Shown here piece by piece: positions 25,761 through 34,862 of a stretch of 64,000 nucleotides of DNA; positions within the stretch are counted from its first letter, which is position 1, and each line of letters opens with the position of its first letter. The stretch is from Roseovarius sp. M141 (GTDB lineage: Bacteria > Pseudomonadota > Alphaproteobacteria > Rhodobacterales > Rhodobacteraceae). The stretch spans positions 1,922,001-1,986,000 of the forward strand of contig NZ_VCNH01000008.1 in assembly GCF_024355225.1 (NCBI RefSeq). The letters are read 5' to 3'. Under the pieces are notes generated by a model, which did no database searches, had not been told where the DNA came from, and worked only from the letters and a program-made list of their open reading frames with translations. The position numbers and the translations under genes are program-made.

Positions 25761-26738
25761 TTATTCGCCCTCGTCGGGTGCGGGCGTGTCGGGCCCAGGT
25801 TTGCGAGGCGCCGCCTGAGACAGGGGGTGATGCTCCAGCACCAACGCCGACAGGCGCGCGTCCAGAACATGGGTGTAAATCTCGGTCGTGGCGACGTCGG
25901 CATGGCCCAGCAGGGCCTGAATCGCGATCAGATCGGCGCCATGGGCCAGCAGATGGGTGGCAAAGGCGTGGCGTAATGTGTGGGGTGTGACCTTGGCCGG
26001 GCTGACGCCGCCGGTGACGGCCATTTCCTTGATCATCGCGTAAAAACGGTGGCGCGTCAGGTGCCCCAGCTTGCCCGAGGAGGCAAACAGATAGGGCGAT
26101 GGCACCGCGCCGCGCGCGCGCTCGGCGCTGGCCGCGGCATCCAGCATGGCCAGCCAATCCTGTAGCGCGCTGCGGGCGGGTGGGGACAATGGCACCATCC
26201 GCTCCTTGCCGCCCTTGCCGCGGATCAGCAGCATCTGCGGATCGCCGCGCGCCGCGGCCACAGGCAGCGATACCAGCTCGCTGACCCGCATGCCGGTGGC
26301 ATAGAGCAGCTCCAACAGGCAGGTGTTGCGGCAGCGATCGCGCGCGTTGCGTCCGGTGCAGCGCGCGGCCTCCAGCAGGCGGTCGACCTCGTCCTCGCTG
26401 ACGGTCTTGGGCAGGCGCGCATCGCGGCCCGGCCCCTTGATCTGAACCGCCGGGTTGTCGGCGCGCAGCCGGTCCTCGAACGCAAAGCGATAGAGCTGCT
26501 TGATCGCCGACAGGCGGCGCGCACGGGTGGATTTGGCCAGTCCCTGCGCCTCCAGATCGATCAGGTAGCGTTCGATATCGCCGCGCTGCGCCGTGGCCGG
26601 GCCAAGATTCGCGCGCGTCAGCCAGCCGGTGAAATCGCTCAGATCGCGTGCGTAGGCGTCCAGCGTGTTGCGCGCCGCGCCCTGTTCCGCCGCCTGCGCC
26701 TCAAGAAACGCATCGGTCCAATGGGCGTCTGAACTCAT
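25761..26738 (-). CDS. xerD: tyrosine recombinase XerD-like
   Basis: 325-residue tyrosine site-specific recombinase, probably the chromosome-dimer-resolving XerD acting at dif with XerC and FtsK. The N-terminal SAM-like DNA-binding domain (residues 1-95) precedes the catalytic domain with Arg in ATGMRVSELVSL, Lys in RGKGGKERMVPL, HTLRHAFATHLL, GHADVATTEIY containing the nucleophile Tyr. The position beside aroK/aroB on the opposite strand is the usual place of the housekeeping gene in this group, so I do not read it as a phage integrase. Start ATG overlaps the stop of the upstream gene (ATGA). A Pro-rich C-terminal extension is present. Confidence 0.9.
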   Translation of the reverse strand: MSSDAHWTDAFLEAQAAEQGAARNTLDAYARDLSDFTGWLTRANLGPATAQRGDIERYLIDLEAQGLAKSTRARRLSAIKQLYRFAFEDRLRADNPAVQIKGPGRDARLPKTVSEDEVDRLLEAARCTGRNARDRCRNTCLLELLYATGMRVSELVSLPVAAARGDPQMLLIRGKGGKERMVPLSPPARSALQDWLAMLDAAASAERARGAVPSPYLFASSGKLGHLTRHRFYAMIKEMAVTGGVSPAKVTPHTLRHAFATHLLAHGADLIAIQALLGHADVATTEIYTHVLDARLSALVLEHHPLSQAAPRKPGPDTPAPDEGE

Positions 26739-28264
26739 TCGCCGGGCCGCAGAATCAGCGCCTGCAAGGCGGCGCGGCGGGCGGTATCCTCCAGCCCGAC
26801 GGTGCGCAAAGTGCCCAGCGCGGCGGCCATTTCGCCCGGATCGCCGCTGGCGCGGTCAAATTGCAGCGCCGCAGACAGCACGGCCTCGCCCAGTTTGCCC
26901 TGACGGATCAGCAGGGCATGATCCGGCGCGGCCTGTGGCGGCTGGGTAAAGGCGCCGGCGAGTATTTGCCCGGCGCTGTCCCCGGCCAGCGCGGCATTGG
27001 GGCGGCCCTGCGCCAGTCCGGCCAGAAACTGCGCCTCATCGCCAGGCGGCGGGCTGGCGGCGGCAGCTTCGTAATCGGCGGTCAGCAGGGCAATGCGATA
27101 GGCCAGCGCACCTGCCTCGCCCGTTAGGTCAGCCGCAGCAAGCCGCGCGCCGAAGATCTGCGCAAACGGGATTTCCAGCCCCTCGTCGCCCATCCGAAGC
27201 CATGCGGCATTCAGCGCGGTGTCGATCCGTCCCGGTGTGCCGCTGTTCAGCGCCGCCTCCAGCTTCTGGATCGCGGCGACCCTGTCCCAGACCCCGCCCG
27301 AGGCGGCAGGCCGCTGGCGTGTGTAAAGCCCCATCAGGCGGCCCGCCGCCAATGCGCCCGAGCGGGTCAGCCGCTCGGCTGCCTCGATCTCGGCCTTCCA
27401 GCCGACGGTGCCGCGCAGATCGGCCATGGCGTAGGCCGCGGGCAGGCCTCGTGTGGGCAGAGGGCTGCCGATCGCCTCGAACAGGCGAAAATCCAGCGGC
27501 GTCGGTTGATCCATCGGGGGCGGCGGTGCGGCGGTTTCGGACATTTCAGGATCCAGAAACTGCTCCAGCAGTGCCGCGCGCGGCCCCTCCCATGTGCCCA
27601 GCGCGCGGCCGGTGTCGAACAGCAGCACCGCGGTAGGCCAGTCGCCTGTTAATGCGGTGCAATAGATCTGCGCGGCGTCATCGTTCAGCAGGCCCGGCGC
27701 CGCGCGAAGATCGGTGCATGCCTCGGTCTCGGCGCCGTGCAGCAATGACAGATCGAACCAAGCGGCAAAAAGGGCAGGGCGCAGCGGCCCGGCCCGCGCC
27801 AGCAGTTCATACGCAGGCTCGACTGCACCGAACCGCCGCAGAACGGCGATCCGCGTGCGCAGATAGGCGTCCGCATCGCCGCGCGGCGGTTCGGCCTCGG
27901 CCAGCAGAAGGGTGTGATAGAGCGCCTGGATCGCCGCAGCCGGTTGCGTGCCGGCACTGTCCCAGAGCGCGGTCAGATCGGCGGCGTTGCTGGCGGCCCA
28001 CATATCGGCAGGCAGCCCCGTAACCGATGGCGGCAGCAGCCCCACCGCGCCGGTCGTCGCATCGCCCAACGGCGTCATTTCAATGTGGGGTATCCTTGCG
28101 TGCCCCGCAACGGGCGGCTCGGCCGGGTGGGGCGCCAGAGTGGTCGGCACCTGATCCAGCCAGTCAATCGCTGAAAGAGGCCTCTGGCCGATCTGCTGCG
28201 CCTGCGCAGGCAAGCACGGCGCCAGCAACAGTCCGGCAACCAAAAGTAGCTTAATTCGCGTCAA
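26735..28264 (-). CDS. exported protein of unknown function
   Basis: About 509 residues, Ala/Leu-rich, with an N-terminal signal peptide (TRIKLLLVAGLLLAPCLPAQ) and then a helical, repeat-like mature part resembling TPR/alpha-solenoid segments (ALYHTLLLAEAE, AAERLTRSGALAAGRLMGLY). No catalytic motif seen. I prefer the TTG at 28264: AAGGAAA is 7 bases upstream and the start falls inside the end of the upstream 49-residue gene, suggesting coupling. The ATG at 28288 has no ribosome binding site. Its stop overlaps the xerD start. A periplasmic role is likely; the function is unknown. Confidence 0.78.
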   Translation of the reverse strand: MTRIKLLLVAGLLLAPCLPAQAQQIGQRPLSAIDWLDQVPTTLAPHPAEPPVAGHARIPHIEMTPLGDATTGAVGLLPPSVTGLPADMWAASNAADLTALWDSAGTQPAAAIQALYHTLLLAEAEPPRGDADAYLRTRIAVLRRFGAVEPAYELLARAGPLRPALFAAWFDLSLLHGAETEACTDLRAAPGLLNDDAAQIYCTALTGDWPTAVLLFDTGRALGTWEGPRAALLEQFLDPEMSETAAPPPPMDQPTPLDFRLFEAIGSPLPTRGLPAAYAMADLRGTVGWKAEIEAAERLTRSGALAAGRLMGLYTRQRPAASGGVWDRVAAIQKLEAALNSGTPGRIDTALNAAWLRMGDEGLEIPFAQIFGARLAAADLTGEAGALAYRIALLTADYEAAAASPPPGDEAQFLAGLAQGRPNAALAGDSAGQILAGAFTQPPQAAPDHALLIRQGKLGEAVLSAALQFDRASGDPGEMAAALGTLRTVGLEDTARRAALQALILRPGE

Positions 28265-28400
28265 GAATGATTTCCTTGCGAATCTCATTGGAGGGTGGAT
28301 TGAAATCTGCGCCAAAAAACGGCCCCAGATAGGCGTAACCGACCAGCGCGATAAACGCGAGGATGGTGAGATAAAACAACCATTTGATAAGTTTGAACAC
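28251..28400 (-). CDS. 49-residue single-pass membrane protein
   Basis: Short gene starting with GTG at 28400 (AGG of AAGGCAGG 6 bases upstream). It codes for VFKLIKWLFYLTILAFIALV and GYAYLGPFFGADF, then a soluble tail NPPSNEIRKEIILDAN. One hydrophobic helix spans about residues 6-26, with a Lys pair at its N side. Its last codons overlap the preferred start of the exported protein gene, and its reading frame is clean and protein-like, so it is probably expressed in that operon, divergent from aroK. Function unknown. Confidence 0.7.
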   Translation of the reverse strand: MFKLIKWLFYLTILAFIALVGYAYLGPFFGADFNPPSNEIRKEIILDAN

Positions 28401-28516
28401 GATGCGCCTGCCTGCCTTGCCGTTTGTTTTGCCAACTTATAACTGGCCTTTTGCGCAAGATCACGCCATTCAATCTCTAAATACGAAATTTGGGCGGGGG
28501 AGTGCCGAGATTGGCC

Positions 28517-29068
28517 ATGGCAAGGGCGGGAAAACTGAAGAAAACCGTAGTGATGGTCGGCATGATGGGCGCAGGCAAGACCGCCGTGGGTCGCGCGCTG
28601 GCCTTGCAACTGGGGGTGCCGTTTCTGGATTCCGACGCCGAACTCGAAACCGCCGCCGCCATGACCATCGCCGAGATTTTCGCCCGCGACGGCGAGGCGT
28701 TCTTTCGCAGCCGCGAGACCGAAGTGATCGACCGGCTGCTGTGCGGTGAGGCCTGCATCCTGTCGACCGGGGGCGGCGCGTTTCTGGCGCCGCGCAATCG
28801 CGCGCTGATCTCGGCCAAGGCGGTCTCGGTTTGGCTCAACGCCGATCTGAAGCTTCTATGGAACCGGGTAAAGCACAAGGATTCCCGGCCGTTGCTGCGT
28901 ACTTCTGATCCTTTTCAAACCCTGCAGGACATCTATGAGGCACGCGTGCCGATCTATGCCGAGGCCGATCTGGAGGTCGTCTCGCGCGCCAGTTACACGA
29001 TAGACAAGATGACAACCCAAGTGATCGCGGCGCTGGCCACGCGTCCTGACGTTATGGAGGTGCTATGA
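28517..29068 (+). CDS. aroK: shikimate kinase
   Basis: 183-residue cytosolic kinase, fifth step of the shikimate pathway: shikimate + ATP gives shikimate 3-phosphate. P-loop GMMGAGKTAVGR near residue 15, shikimate-binding Asp in FLDSDAELE, FFRSRETEVI with the substrate Arg, the GGGAF loop (STGGGAFL) and the lid/Arg region KHKDSRPLLRT are all present. ATG 28517 chosen; upstream TTG/GTG codons in frame are less likely. Overlaps aroB by four bases (ATGA), as in most proteobacteria. Confidence 0.96.
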   Translation: MARAGKLKKTVVMVGMMGAGKTAVGRALALQLGVPFLDSDAELETAAAMTIAEIFARDGEAFFRSRETEVIDRLLCGEACILSTGGGAFLAPRNRALISAKAVSVWLNADLKLLWNRVKHKDSRPLLRTSDPFQTLQDIYEARVPIYAEADLEVVSRASYTIDKMTTQVIAALATRPDVMEVL

Positions 29069-30189
29069 CCGAAATGCTCACGAAAGCTGTTCATGTTCCG
29101 CTGGAAGGGCGCGCCTATGACGTGCTTGTCGGTCCCGGCCTGCTGGCCCGGTCCGGCGCGCTGATTGCGCCCTTGCTGCGCCGCCCGCGCGTGGCGGTCG
29201 TCACTGACGAAACCGTCGGCGGACTGCACCTGGAGCCCCTGCGCAAGGCATTGGAGACACAAGGAATTTCCATGACGGCGCTTGCCCTGCCACCGGGCGA
29301 GGCGACGAAATGCTGGGCGCAGCTGGAGCGCACAACCGAATGGCTGCTGGAGGCTCAGGTCGAGCGCGACGATATCGTGATCGCCTTGGGTGGCGGCGTG
29401 ATCGGTGATCTGGTCGGCTTTGCGGCGGCCATTCTGCGGCGCGGCGTGCGCTTTGTGCAGATTCCAACCAGCCTGCTCGCGCAGGTTGACAGTTCGGTCG
29501 GGGGCAAGACGGGCATCAATTCGCCGCGCGGCAAGAACCTGATCGGCGCCTTTCATCAGCCCAGCCTCGTTTTGGCCGATATCGAAATGCTCCAAACCAT
29601 GAAAAACCGCGATTTCCTCGCTGGTTACGGTGAGGTCGTAAAGTACGGCCTGCTGGGGGATGCCGCCTTTTTCGACTGGCTGGAGGCGCACGCGCCCGGC
29701 ATGGCCGCTGGTGACGAGGCGGCGCGCATCCATGCGGTCGCGCACTCGGTCGCCATGAAGGCGGCTATCGTCGCGCGTGACGAGACCGAACAGGGTGACC
29801 GCGCGCTTTTGAACCTTGGCCACACCTTCTGTCACGCGCTCGAGGCGGCGACGGGCTATTCTGATCGTCTGCTGCATGGCGAGGGTGTCGCCATCGGCTG
29901 CGCTCTGGCGTTCGAGTTGTCAGCGCGGATCGGCCTGTGCGCGCAAGAGACCCCCAGCCGCGTGCGGGCACATCTGAGTAACATGAATATGAAGGTGGAT
30001 CTATCTGATATAAAAGGAGACCTCCCCGATGCAGAAGGTCTTCTTGCGCTCATGGGGCAGGACAAAAAGGTACAGGACGGTCATCTGCGCTTTATTCTTG
30101 CGCGCGGCATCGGCAAGGCCTTCATCACGTCTGATGTTCCACGCGCCGCCGTCCTGTCGGTTCTGGAGGACGCGTTGGCACAGCGCTGA
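29065..30189 (+). CDS. aroB: 3-dehydroquinate synthase
   Basis: 374-residue NAD- and metal-dependent enzyme, second step of the shikimate pathway. The nucleotide-binding GGGVIGDLVGFAAA, the substrate/NAD loop PTSLLAQVDSSVGGKTGIN, metal ligands Glu in AGYGEVVKYG and His in NLGHTFCHALE plus LLHGEGVAIG are intact. The length is normal. Translationally coupled to aroK. The two enzymes are not adjacent steps but are co-transcribed in many bacteria. Confidence 0.97.
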   Translation: MTEMLTKAVHVPLEGRAYDVLVGPGLLARSGALIAPLLRRPRVAVVTDETVGGLHLEPLRKALETQGISMTALALPPGEATKCWAQLERTTEWLLEAQVERDDIVIALGGGVIGDLVGFAAAILRRGVRFVQIPTSLLAQVDSSVGGKTGINSPRGKNLIGAFHQPSLVLADIEMLQTMKNRDFLAGYGEVVKYGLLGDAAFFDWLEAHAPGMAAGDEAARIHAVAHSVAMKAAIVARDETEQGDRALLNLGHTFCHALEAATGYSDRLLHGEGVAIGCALAFELSARIGLCAQETPSRVRAHLSNMNMKVDLSDIKGDLPDAEGLLALMGQDKKVQDGHLRFILARGIGKAFITSDVPRAAVLSVLEDALAQR

Positions 30190-30197
30190 CCCTCTGC

Positions 30198-30222
30198 CTT
30201 TCAATGTTCTGTAAATACTCAA
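30198..30222. repeat. copy 2 of the 25-base intergenic motif
   Basis: Nine bases after the aroB stop: CTTTCAATGTTCTGTAAATA then CTCAA, 23 of 25 bases identical to the copy at 15641-15665 after rne, in the same orientation relative to the upstream gene. Confidence 0.6.
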
Positions 30223-30300
30223 ATTCCGCCACGCGCCACAGGCCGCAGTGGCGGTATTGGCCCCTTGCGCCCGCGCCGCGCGCATCTTAACACGTCGACC

Positions 30301-31113
30301 ATGAAACTCCTTTTTCTCGGCGATGTCATGGGGCGCGGTGGGCGCCGCGCGGTTGCGGAACGGCTGCCTCGGCTGCGGGCCGACTGGGGGCTCGATTTTG
30401 TCGTGGTCAACGGCGAAAACGCAACCGGCGGTATGGGTCTGAGCGGCGAACATGCCAAGGGCCTGCTCGAGGCGGGCGCCGATTGCGTTACGCTGGGTGA
30501 TCACGCGTTCGATCAAAAGGACATGCTGCGCGCCATCGAAAGCGAACCGCGGATTATCCGCCCGCTTAACTTCGCCAAGGGCGCGCCGGGCCGCGGCGCG
30601 CGGGTGTTTTCGGACGCGCGCGGGCGCAAGGTTCTGGTGACGCAAGTGCTGGGGCAGGTGTTCATGAAACGCGCCTTTGACGATCCGTTCTCGGCGCTGG
30701 ACGCGACATTGCGCGCCAACGTGCTGGGCGGTGCGGTTCAGGCGGCCATCGTGGATATCCATTGCGAGGCCACGAGCGAGAAGATGGGCGTTGGCCATTT
30801 CTGCGATGGTCGTGCCAGTCTGGTTGTCGGCACGCATACCCATATTCCAACCGCCGATGCGCAGATCCTGCCGGTCGGCACCGCCTATCTGTCGGATGCG
30901 GGCATGTGCGGTGACTACAACAGCGTCATCGGCATGGAAAAGGACGAGCCGCTGCGCCGCTTTGTCACCGGCATGGCCAAGGGCCGGTTTGCGCCGGCCA
31001 TGGGCGAGGCCACGCTATCGGGTGTCTATATCGAAACCGACGATCGCACCGGCCGCGCGACGCGAATCGAAATGGTGCGCCAGGGTGGCAGTCTGACTCC
31101 GGCGGGTCCGTGA
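30301..31113 (+). CDS. YmdB-type metallophosphoesterase
   Basis: 270 residues, family TIGR00282. Metal-site motifs: FLGDVMGRGGR (first Asp), VVNGENATGG (Asn/Glu), TLGDHAFD, and the His pair in VGTHTHIPTADAQ. The Bacillus homologue YmdB is a cyclic-nucleotide phosphodiesterase affecting biofilm and RNase Y, so a signalling-nucleotide or RNA-related role is plausible but unproven here. The ATG at 30301 begins the first strand; an upstream in-frame start at 30265 is less likely. The stop overlaps the next gene's GTG. Confidence 0.9.
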   Translation: MKLLFLGDVMGRGGRRAVAERLPRLRADWGLDFVVVNGENATGGMGLSGEHAKGLLEAGADCVTLGDHAFDQKDMLRAIESEPRIIRPLNFAKGAPGRGARVFSDARGRKVLVTQVLGQVFMKRAFDDPFSALDATLRANVLGGAVQAAIVDIHCEATSEKMGVGHFCDGRASLVVGTHTHIPTADAQILPVGTAYLSDAGMCGDYNSVIGMEKDEPLRRFVTGMAKGRFAPAMGEATLSGVYIETDDRTGRATRIEMVRQGGSLTPAGP

Positions 31114-32063
31114 CACCCCGCGACCTTGGCCCGTACGGCATCCTACTGGCGATGGGCGCGGGCTGGGGGCTGAGCGTGCCGCTGGCCAAGCTGGCGGTCA
31201 GCACCGGACATCAACCGCTGGGCCTGATCTTTTGGCAAGAAGTGGTCGTTGTTGCGTTGCTGGGCACGATCTGCGCCCTGCGCGGCAAGCCGCTGCGGTT
31301 GGAGCGGCGGTTTTGGCGGCTATACATCGTGATCGCGCTCTGCGGTGCGGTGCTGCCGGATATCTTTTTCTACTTTGCCTCGGCGCGCCTGCCGGCAGGG
31401 ATCATGGCGATCGTGATCGCCAGTGTGCCGATGTTTTCGCTGCCCATTGCGCTGGCGCTGGGAAACGAGCAGTTTGCTTGGCAGCGCCTCGCGGGTCTCG
31501 GCTTTGGCTTGGTGGGCATCCTCTTGCTGATCGGCCCCGAGGCCAGCCTGCCCGAGCGTGCGATGGCCATCTTCATCCCCGTCGCCCTGATCGCGCCGCT
31601 GCTCTACGCGACTGAGGGTAATCTGGTGGCAAAATGGGGCACCGATGGGCTGGATTCGATGCAGACGATCCTTGGTGCGTCGATTTTGGGGCTGATCATC
31701 ACGTTTCCGCTGTCGCTGGTCACCGGCCAGTGGATCAATCCGCTGGACAGTTTCGGCGTGCCTGAACTGGCGCTGGCCGCTTCGGCGGCGCTGCACGGAA
31801 TCGTCTACGCCGTCTATGTGTGGTTGGTGGGGCGGGCAGGATCGGTCTTTGCCGCACAGGCCAGCTATCTGGTGACGGGGTGTGGAGTGCTGTGGTCGAT
31901 GCTGCTGCTGGGCGAGCGGTATTCGCTTTGGGTCTGGCTGGCATTGAGCATTATGATGGTGGGCATTGCCATGGTGCAGCCGCGGGCGCGCACGCATCCG
32001 CTTGCGCGACAGTCGACCATCGGCGATCATGGCGTGCACACACAGGGGCAGGACCGAATTTGA
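31110..32063 (+). CDS. EamA/DMT-family transporter
   Basis: 317-residue inner-membrane protein with about ten transmembrane helices in two EamA repeats (first from AMGAGWGLSVPLAKLAV, second from about residue 160, LIAPLLYATEGNLVA). The family exports or imports small metabolites; the substrate is unknown. Start GTG 31110 overlaps the phosphoesterase stop (GTGA), and its stop overlaps the TTG of the following SLC13-type gene, so the three are translationally coupled. Confidence 0.87.
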   Translation: MTPRDLGPYGILLAMGAGWGLSVPLAKLAVSTGHQPLGLIFWQEVVVVALLGTICALRGKPLRLERRFWRLYIVIALCGAVLPDIFFYFASARLPAGIMAIVIASVPMFSLPIALALGNEQFAWQRLAGLGFGLVGILLLIGPEASLPERAMAIFIPVALIAPLLYATEGNLVAKWGTDGLDSMQTILGASILGLIITFPLSLVTGQWINPLDSFGVPELALAASAALHGIVYAVYVWLVGRAGSVFAAQASYLVTGCGVLWSMLLLGERYSLWVWLALSIMMVGIAMVQPRARTHPLARQSTIGDHGVHTQGQDRI

Positions 32064-33841
32064 TCGCATACTTCGATTTGTCACAGACCACTCAGGCGCT
32101 GATGACGCTGGCCGTGGTGGCAGTCATGTTCGTGTTCTTCGTGCGTGAAACCCACCCGACCGAGGTGGTCGCACTGGCCGGGGCAGGGACCATGTTGGCG
32201 CTGGGGCTGCTGCCCTACGAGTCTGCGCTGGAGGTTCTGTCGAATCCGGCGCCCTGGACCATCGCGGTCATGTTCATCATCATGGGGGCGCTGGTGCGCA
32301 CCGGTGCGCTGGCGGCGTTCACATCGCTGGCGGACCGGCAGGCGCGCAGCAACCCCAAGCTGGCCGTTGCGATGCTGATGGTGATGGTGATCATCGGCTC
32401 GGCTGTGATGAACAACACACCCGTCGTCGTGGTGATGATCCCGGTTTTTGTGCAGCTCGCCCGCACGATGAAAACCCCGGTCTCTCGCCTGCTGATACCG
32501 CTCAGCTATGCCGCGATCCTTGGCGGTACGATGACATTGATCGGCACATCGACGAATCTGCTGGTTGACGGCGTTGCCCGCGCCCGCGGGTTGGAGCCGT
32601 TCGGGATTTTCGAGATCACGCCGCTTGCCATCGTTCTGGTCACCTGGGGCATGCTCTATCTGCGGTTTCTCGGGCCGATACTGCTGCCGCACCGTGACAG
32701 CATGGCCGACATGCTATCGGACCGCAGCCGGATGAAATTTTTTACCGAGGCCGTGATTCCCCCTGACAGCAACCTGATCGGGCGCGAGGTCACCGGCGTG
32801 CAACTGTTCAAGCGCGAGGGCGTGCGCCTGATCGACGTGGTGCGCGGCGACCGGTCCTTGCGCAACGATCTGACCGGCGTCACGCTGGAGCTGGGCGACC
32901 GCGTGGTGCTGCGCACCCAGATGACCGAGCTTCTGAGCCTGCAAGCCGACAAAAGCCTGAAGCGTGTTGATCAGGTGTCGGCGGTCGAAACGTCGACTGT
33001 CGAGGTGCTGATCACGCCCGGTTGCAAGATGGTTGGCCGCTCGCTCGGGTCGCTGCGGCTACGGCGGCGCTATGGGGTTTATCCGCTGGCGGTGCACCGG
33101 CGGAACCAGAATATCGGCCGGCAACTGGATACCCTGATCGTCAAGATCGGGGATACGCTGCTGCTGGAAGGCGCGCCCGAGGATATCAGGCGACTGTCGT
33201 CCGAGATGGACATGGTTGACGTGTCCGAACCGTCTGCACGCGCCTTTCGGCGCGGCCATGCGCCCATCGCGCTGGGGGCGCTGGTCGGGATCGTGGTGCT
33301 GGCGGGGCTGGGTGTGGCGCCCATCCTGTTCCTGTCGATCCTGGCCGTGGTGATTGTGCTGGTGACGCGCTGCATCGATGCCGACGAGGCGTTCAGTTTC
33401 ATCGACGGTCGGCTTCTGGCGCTGATCTTTGCGATGCTGGCGATCGGGGCAGCGCTGGATCATTCCGGCGCGGTGCAACTGATCGCCAACACCTTGGCGC
33501 CCTACATGATGGCATTGCCGCCCTTTGCCATCGTGCTGGCGGTCTATCTGCTGGCGACCACCCTGACCGAAATCGTGTCAAACAACGCCGTTGCAGTGGT
33601 GATGAGCCCCATCGCCATCGGTCTGGCCGATGTGATGGGGGTCGACGCGCGCCCGCTGGTGGTGGCGGTGATGTTCGCGGCGTCGGCCAGTTTCGCCACA
33701 CCCATCGGTTATCAGACCAACACGCTGGTTTACGGGCCGGGGGGGTACCGTTTCACCGATTTCTTGCGCATCGGCGTGCCGCTGAACCTGAGCCTTGCGC
33801 TGATAGCGTCGGCGCTGATCCCGCTGATCTGGCCGCTCTGA
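32060..33841 (+). CDS. SLC13/DASS-type permease with two TrkA-C domains
   Basis: 593 residues. N-terminal transmembrane half (about 1-210; IGSAVMNNTPVVVVMIPVFV and ILGGTMTLIGTSTNLLVDG are the substrate/sodium-site SNT-like hairpins), two RCK_C/TrkA-C domains in the loop (AVIPPDSNLIGREVTG and EVLITPGCKMVGRSLG), then a second transmembrane half with EIVSNNAVAVVMSPIAIGLA and FATPIGYQTNTLVYGPGGY. Related proteins move sulfate, dicarboxylates or other anions. Start TTG 32060 (TTGA overlap with the stop upstream, CAGGA 7 bases before) rather than the much longer upstream frame. Confidence 0.88.
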   Translation: MIAYFDLSQTTQALMTLAVVAVMFVFFVRETHPTEVVALAGAGTMLALGLLPYESALEVLSNPAPWTIAVMFIIMGALVRTGALAAFTSLADRQARSNPKLAVAMLMVMVIIGSAVMNNTPVVVVMIPVFVQLARTMKTPVSRLLIPLSYAAILGGTMTLIGTSTNLLVDGVARARGLEPFGIFEITPLAIVLVTWGMLYLRFLGPILLPHRDSMADMLSDRSRMKFFTEAVIPPDSNLIGREVTGVQLFKREGVRLIDVVRGDRSLRNDLTGVTLELGDRVVLRTQMTELLSLQADKSLKRVDQVSAVETSTVEVLITPGCKMVGRSLGSLRLRRRYGVYPLAVHRRNQNIGRQLDTLIVKIGDTLLLEGAPEDIRRLSSEMDMVDVSEPSARAFRRGHAPIALGALVGIVVLAGLGVAPILFLSILAVVIVLVTRCIDADEAFSFIDGRLLALIFAMLAIGAALDHSGAVQLIANTLAPYMMALPPFAIVLAVYLLATTLTEIVSNNAVAVVMSPIAIGLADVMGVDARPLVVAVMFAASASFATPIGYQTNTLVYGPGGYRFTDFLRIGVPLNLSLALIASALIPLIWPL

Positions 33842-33936
33842 CGGGTGCGCATCGCGGACGTGCCCCCCTTGCACCGCAGCGGGCCCCTGCCATATAGAAG
33901 CGCAAACCTCCACCCTCGATGACATAAGGAACGTTC

Positions 33937-34677
33937 ATGGCCGGCCACTCGAAATGGGCAAATATCCAGCACCGCAAGGGGCGTCAGGACGCAGTCCGCT
34001 CCAAGCTGTTTTCCAAGCTGAGCAAGGAAATCACCGTCGCCGCCAAGATGGGCGACCCGGACCCGGATAAAAACCCGCGCCTGCGCATGGCCGTCAAGGA
34101 GGCCAAGACGCAGTCAGTGCCCAAGGACGTGATCGACCGCGCGATCAAGAAATCTCAGGCAGGCGACGGCGACGATTACGAGGAAATCCGCTATGAGGGC
34201 TATGGCCCCAACGGCGTGGCCGTCATCGTCGAGGCGATGACCGACAACCGCAATCGCACTGCCAGCACGGTGCGTAGCACGTTCACCAAGAATGGTGGTA
34301 ATCTGGGCGAGACCGGCAGTGTCGGCTTCATGTTCGAGCGAAAGGGCGAGATCGAGTATGGCGCTGATGTGGGTGACGGCGACACCGTGATGATGGCCGC
34401 GATCGAGGCCGGCGCCGAAGACGTGCAGAGCGGCGAGGACGGGCACACGATCTGGTGCGCCGATACCGATCTGAACGACGTCTCCTCCGCGCTCGAGACG
34501 GCCTTGGGTGAAAGCGAAGCGACGCGCCTGACATGGCGGCCTACGACCACCACTGAAATGGATCTGGACGCCATGCAAAAGCTGATGAAGCTGATAGACG
34601 CGCTGGAGGATGACGACGATGTGCAGCGCGTCACCACCAATTTCGAGGCCTCCGACGACGTAATGGCGCAGCTTTGA
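33937..34677 (+). CDS. yebC: YebC/PmpR-family DNA-binding / translation-associated protein
   Basis: 246 residues, full length. The N terminus [17 protein letters not shown] is nearly invariant in the family; the central [20 protein letters not shown] and FERKGEI follow. Long annotated as a transcriptional regulator; recent work on YebC-type proteins links them to translation of difficult proline stretches. AAGGA 8 bases before the ATG. In many genomes it neighbours ruvC; here it lies between the SLC13 gene and an HNH gene. Confidence 0.96.
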   Translation: MAGHSKWANIQHRKGRQDAVRSKLFSKLSKEITVAAKMGDPDPDKNPRLRMAVKEAKTQSVPKDVIDRAIKKSQAGDGDDYEEIRYEGYGPNGVAVIVEAMTDNRNRTASTVRSTFTKNGGNLGETGSVGFMFERKGEIEYGADVGDGDTVMMAAIEAGAEDVQSGEDGHTIWCADTDLNDVSSALETALGESEATRLTWRPTTTTEMDLDAMQKLMKLIDALEDDDDVQRVTTNFEASDDVMAQL

Positions 34678-34747
34678 TCTGCGCCCGGCCATGGGTGGCG
34701 GTGCAATAGGGCACAGCCCGCGCCGTTTCCTGCCAATAAGCTGCCAA

Positions 34748-34780
34748 AAGGGCGCGGGACAAATGCCCGCCTGCGCCCTT
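34748..34780 (+). terminator. hairpin after yebC, probable terminator
   Basis: AAGGGCGCGGG (34748-34758) pairs with CCCGC and GCGCCCTT (34766-34780, two bases bulged). A-run on the left and CTTCAA on the right; no long T-run, so a moderate terminator. Confidence 0.55.
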
Positions 34781-34862
34781 CAATCCAGTTCTTGCCAGAC
34801 GGCGAGCGCGGTATATATTCCAAACTGAGACTGGTCGGCACAGACAGGAGTCACAGGGTAGG

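Noticed and set aside
25761..26738. XerD-like gene as a phage or genomic-island integrase
   Set aside because: Close to the housekeeping XerD pattern, coupled to a chromosomal gene and near aroKB; no attachment-site repeats or phage genes nearby.
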